DNA from: an uncultured Actinomycetes bacterium
GTDB lineage: Bacteria; Actinomycetota; Actinomycetes; Mycobacteriales; Mycobacteriaceae
Assembly: GCA_903911165.1 (NCBI GenBank)
Contig: CAIWCQ010000300.1
Span: forward strand, 1-13,571
Reading direction: 5' to 3'
Length of the DNA stretch: 13,571 nucleotides
In this document: positions 12,379-13,571 of the stretch, in pieces
Layout of the letters: each line of letters starts with the position of its first letter
How positions within the stretch are numbered: position 1 is the stretch's first letter
Made by a program: the position numbers and the translations under genes
The notes under the pieces: generated by a model
Databases searched by the model: none
Seen by the model: the letters and a program-made list of their open reading frames with translations, nothing else
Told to the model about the DNA's origin: nothing

Positions 12379-13233
12379 GTGATTGACGAACGCCCACCTG
12401 AGCACGTCCTGGCGACGTTCGGCGTGAAGTCCGGCGAGCCGACCCCGGTGGGTGCGGGCTGGGAGGGTGGCTGGCGGATCGGCGAGGTGGTGCTGTCCCA
12501 GGTCACCGATCACGCCCGGGCCGCCTGGTCGGCCAAGGTCCGCGAGACGCTGTTCGTCGACGGGCTGCGGCTGGCCCGGCCGGTGCGTTCGACCGACGGG
12601 CGCTACGTGGTCTCGGGCTGGCGCGCGGACACCTTCGTCGCCGGGGTGCCCGAGCCGCGCGACGACGAGGTGGTGGCGACCGGCGTCCGGCTGCATGAGG
12701 CCACCTCGAAGCTGGAACGGCCCCGGTTTCTGACCCAGCTACCGGTGCCGCCGTGGACCGACGTCGACGTGTTTACGGCCGCCGACCGCGCCGCCTGGGA
12801 GGAACGGCCGCTGGCGAACCTGCCGCTGGGGGCACCGGTGTTGCCGGAGACCGACGATCGCCTGCAGGCGCGCGAGTTGCTCACCCAGTTCGCCGGGCTG
12901 CGAAAGACGACCAAGAGTCCGCCCCAGCTGGTGCACGGCGACCTGTACGGCACCGTGTTGTTCGCCGGCGCGGCGGCCCCGGGCATCACTGACATCACCC
13001 CGTACTGGCGGCCCGCGTCCTGGGCGGCCGGGGTGGTTGTCGTCGACGCCCTGTCGTGGGGTGACGCCGACGAGGGTCTGGTGGAGCGGTGGGACGCGTT
13101 ACCGGAGTGGTCGCAAATGTTATTGCGCGCGTTAATGTTCCGCCTCGCGGTGCATGCCCTGCATCCGCTATCGTCGGGGGAGACCTTCCCGGGACTGCTG
13201 CGGACTTCGGCGTTGGTTCGGATGGTGCTCTAG
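12379..13233 (+). CDS. Actinobacterial phosphotransferase-like protein (TIGR02569 / Rv3205c-type)
   Basis: A 284-residue protein I match to the actinobacteria-specific TIGR02569 family. It shows remnants of the aminoglycoside/choline-kinase fold: an N-terminal beta-rich lobe, then LVHGDLYGTVLF with H186-G187-D188 at the Brenner catalytic loop, then ITDITPYWRP at the place of the metal-binding aspartate. The usual asparagine after HGDL (HGDLxxxN) is missing here (HGDLYGT), so kinase activity is doubtful. No substrate can be proposed. Its start is set by TACCCT 7 nt before GTG 12379; in-frame codons upstream overlap moeZ. It converges on the lipV-like gene with the two stops sharing CTAG. Confidence 0.8.
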   Translation: MIDERPPEHVLATFGVKSGEPTPVGAGWEGGWRIGEVVLSQVTDHARAAWSAKVRETLFVDGLRLARPVRSTDGRYVVSGWRADTFVAGVPEPRDDEVVATGVRLHEATSKLERPRFLTQLPVPPWTDVDVFTAADRAAWEERPLANLPLGAPVLPETDDRLQARELLTQFAGLRKTTKSPPQLVHGDLYGTVLFAGAAAPGITDITPYWRPASWAAGVVVVDALSWGDADEGLVERWDALPEWSQMLLRALMFRLAVHALHPLSSGETFPGLLRTSALVRMVL

Positions 13234-13571
13234 GCGAGCATGTCCCGGATGGCGGCGGCGGTCTCGGCCGGTTTGGCCAGCGGAACCATGTGTCGACAGT
13301 CCAACTCCAACAGCCTGAAGTCAGGGCCGAGTCGTTCCGACAATCCGTTGATCAACGCCTTTCCGACATACGGCGGATCCGAGCGGGCACCTTTGAGCAA
13401 GGTGGTCGGAATTCGGTTGTGGGGCAACATAATAGGCCGAGCTAGCTCGCTCCAGTAGGACATCATCGCCGCTACGCAGATCCGCCAGCGGTACCGGCCA
13501 TCGGGTGACTCGACGAGATGCTCGGTGAGTTCGTCGTCGATAAACTCGGCCGGTACGTCGGCCCAGGCGGC
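13230..13571 (-). CDS. lipV: Alpha/beta hydrolase, C-terminal part (LipV-like), runs off window
   Basis: The frame stays open from the stop at 13230 to the right edge, so the visible 113 residues are the C-terminal portion of a larger protein; methionines near 13466 are internal. LLELDCRHMVPLAKPAETAAAIRDML is the classic end of an alpha/beta hydrolase, with the catalytic histidine in CRHMVPL, and TTLLKGARSDPPYV probably carries the acid. The nucleophile serine lies outside the window. Gene order supports the lipV (Rv3203) assignment, but the intervening Rv3204-type DNA-repair methyltransferase-like gene of M. tuberculosis is absent here. The esterase substrate is unknown. Confidence 0.75.
   Translation of the reverse strand, partial: AAWADVPAEFIDDELTEHLVESPDGRYRWRICVAAMMSYWSELARPIMLPHNRIPTTLLKGARSDPPYVGKALINGLSERLGPDFRLLELDCRHMVPLAKPAETAAAIRDMLA

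Noticed and set aside
10860..12506. 548-codon minus-strand frame over moeZ
   Set aside because: It mirrors the codon pattern of moeZ, is rich in Arg/Gly/His/Asp, crosses the repeat array and has no recognisable motif.
13467..13571. Intergenic gap before a short gene starting at 13466
   Set aside because: The minus frame is open to the window edge with hydrolase-like sequence, so the methionine at 13466 is internal and the gene is truncated by the window.

Overview
The window looks like conserved chromosomal core from a high-GC mycobacterium (Mycobacterium sensu lato, not M. tuberculosis itself). Nearly every gene can be matched by eye to the M. tuberculosis run Rv3219 (whiB1) down to Rv3203 (lipV), in the same order and relative orientation. 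Those Rv assignments come from memory of family sequences and gene order, not from a search. I see no phage, insertion sequence, CRISPR array, toxin-antitoxin pair or defence island, and no clearly new multi-gene system. What is unusual lies in the small non-coding structures.

Layout, left to right. A three-copy 18-bp repeat feeds a perfect 19-bp-arm terminator (1-79) behind whiB1 (minus). The whiB1 upstream region carries a strong CRP-like site. A lipid kinase-like gene (minus) and a four-helix membrane protein (plus) diverge from a 37-bp spacer holding two mirrored -10 elements. entC and a histidine-phosphatase gene (gpm2) form a minus-strand pair with overlapping stop and start codons. gpm2 diverges from an orphan ParA-type ATPase (plus). 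ParA converges on a membrane-anchored beta-propeller-like protein through a 13-bp repeat that places TAG stops in all six frames. That protein sits 6 bp behind rhlE, a DEAD-box RNA helicase (minus).

Next comes a divergent MiaE/ferritin-like gene (plus), an MmpS-like single-pass protein (minus), a small DUF3107-type protein (plus), a TetR regulator (minus) divergent from a membrane-anchored zinc metalloprotease of the DUF3152 type (plus), moeZ (plus), a degenerate phosphotransferase-like protein (plus), and the 3' part of a lipV-like hydrolase (minus) running off the right edge.

Functional themes are redox and cAMP-linked transcription control (whiB1), chorismate to isochorismate supply (entC, the entry to menaquinone or salicylate), sulfur transfer to ubiquitin-like carriers (moeZ), RNA remodelling (rhlE) and envelope functions (the membrane proteins and metalloprotease). 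The most striking pattern is translation start architecture: at least six and perhaps nine genes start with GTG or ATG 6-8 nt after a -10-like hexamer and show no Shine-Dalgarno, as expected for leaderless mRNAs. The second pattern is repeated short tandem duplication at gene ends. The third is a branched inverted-repeat structure abutting the moeZ ribosome binding site.
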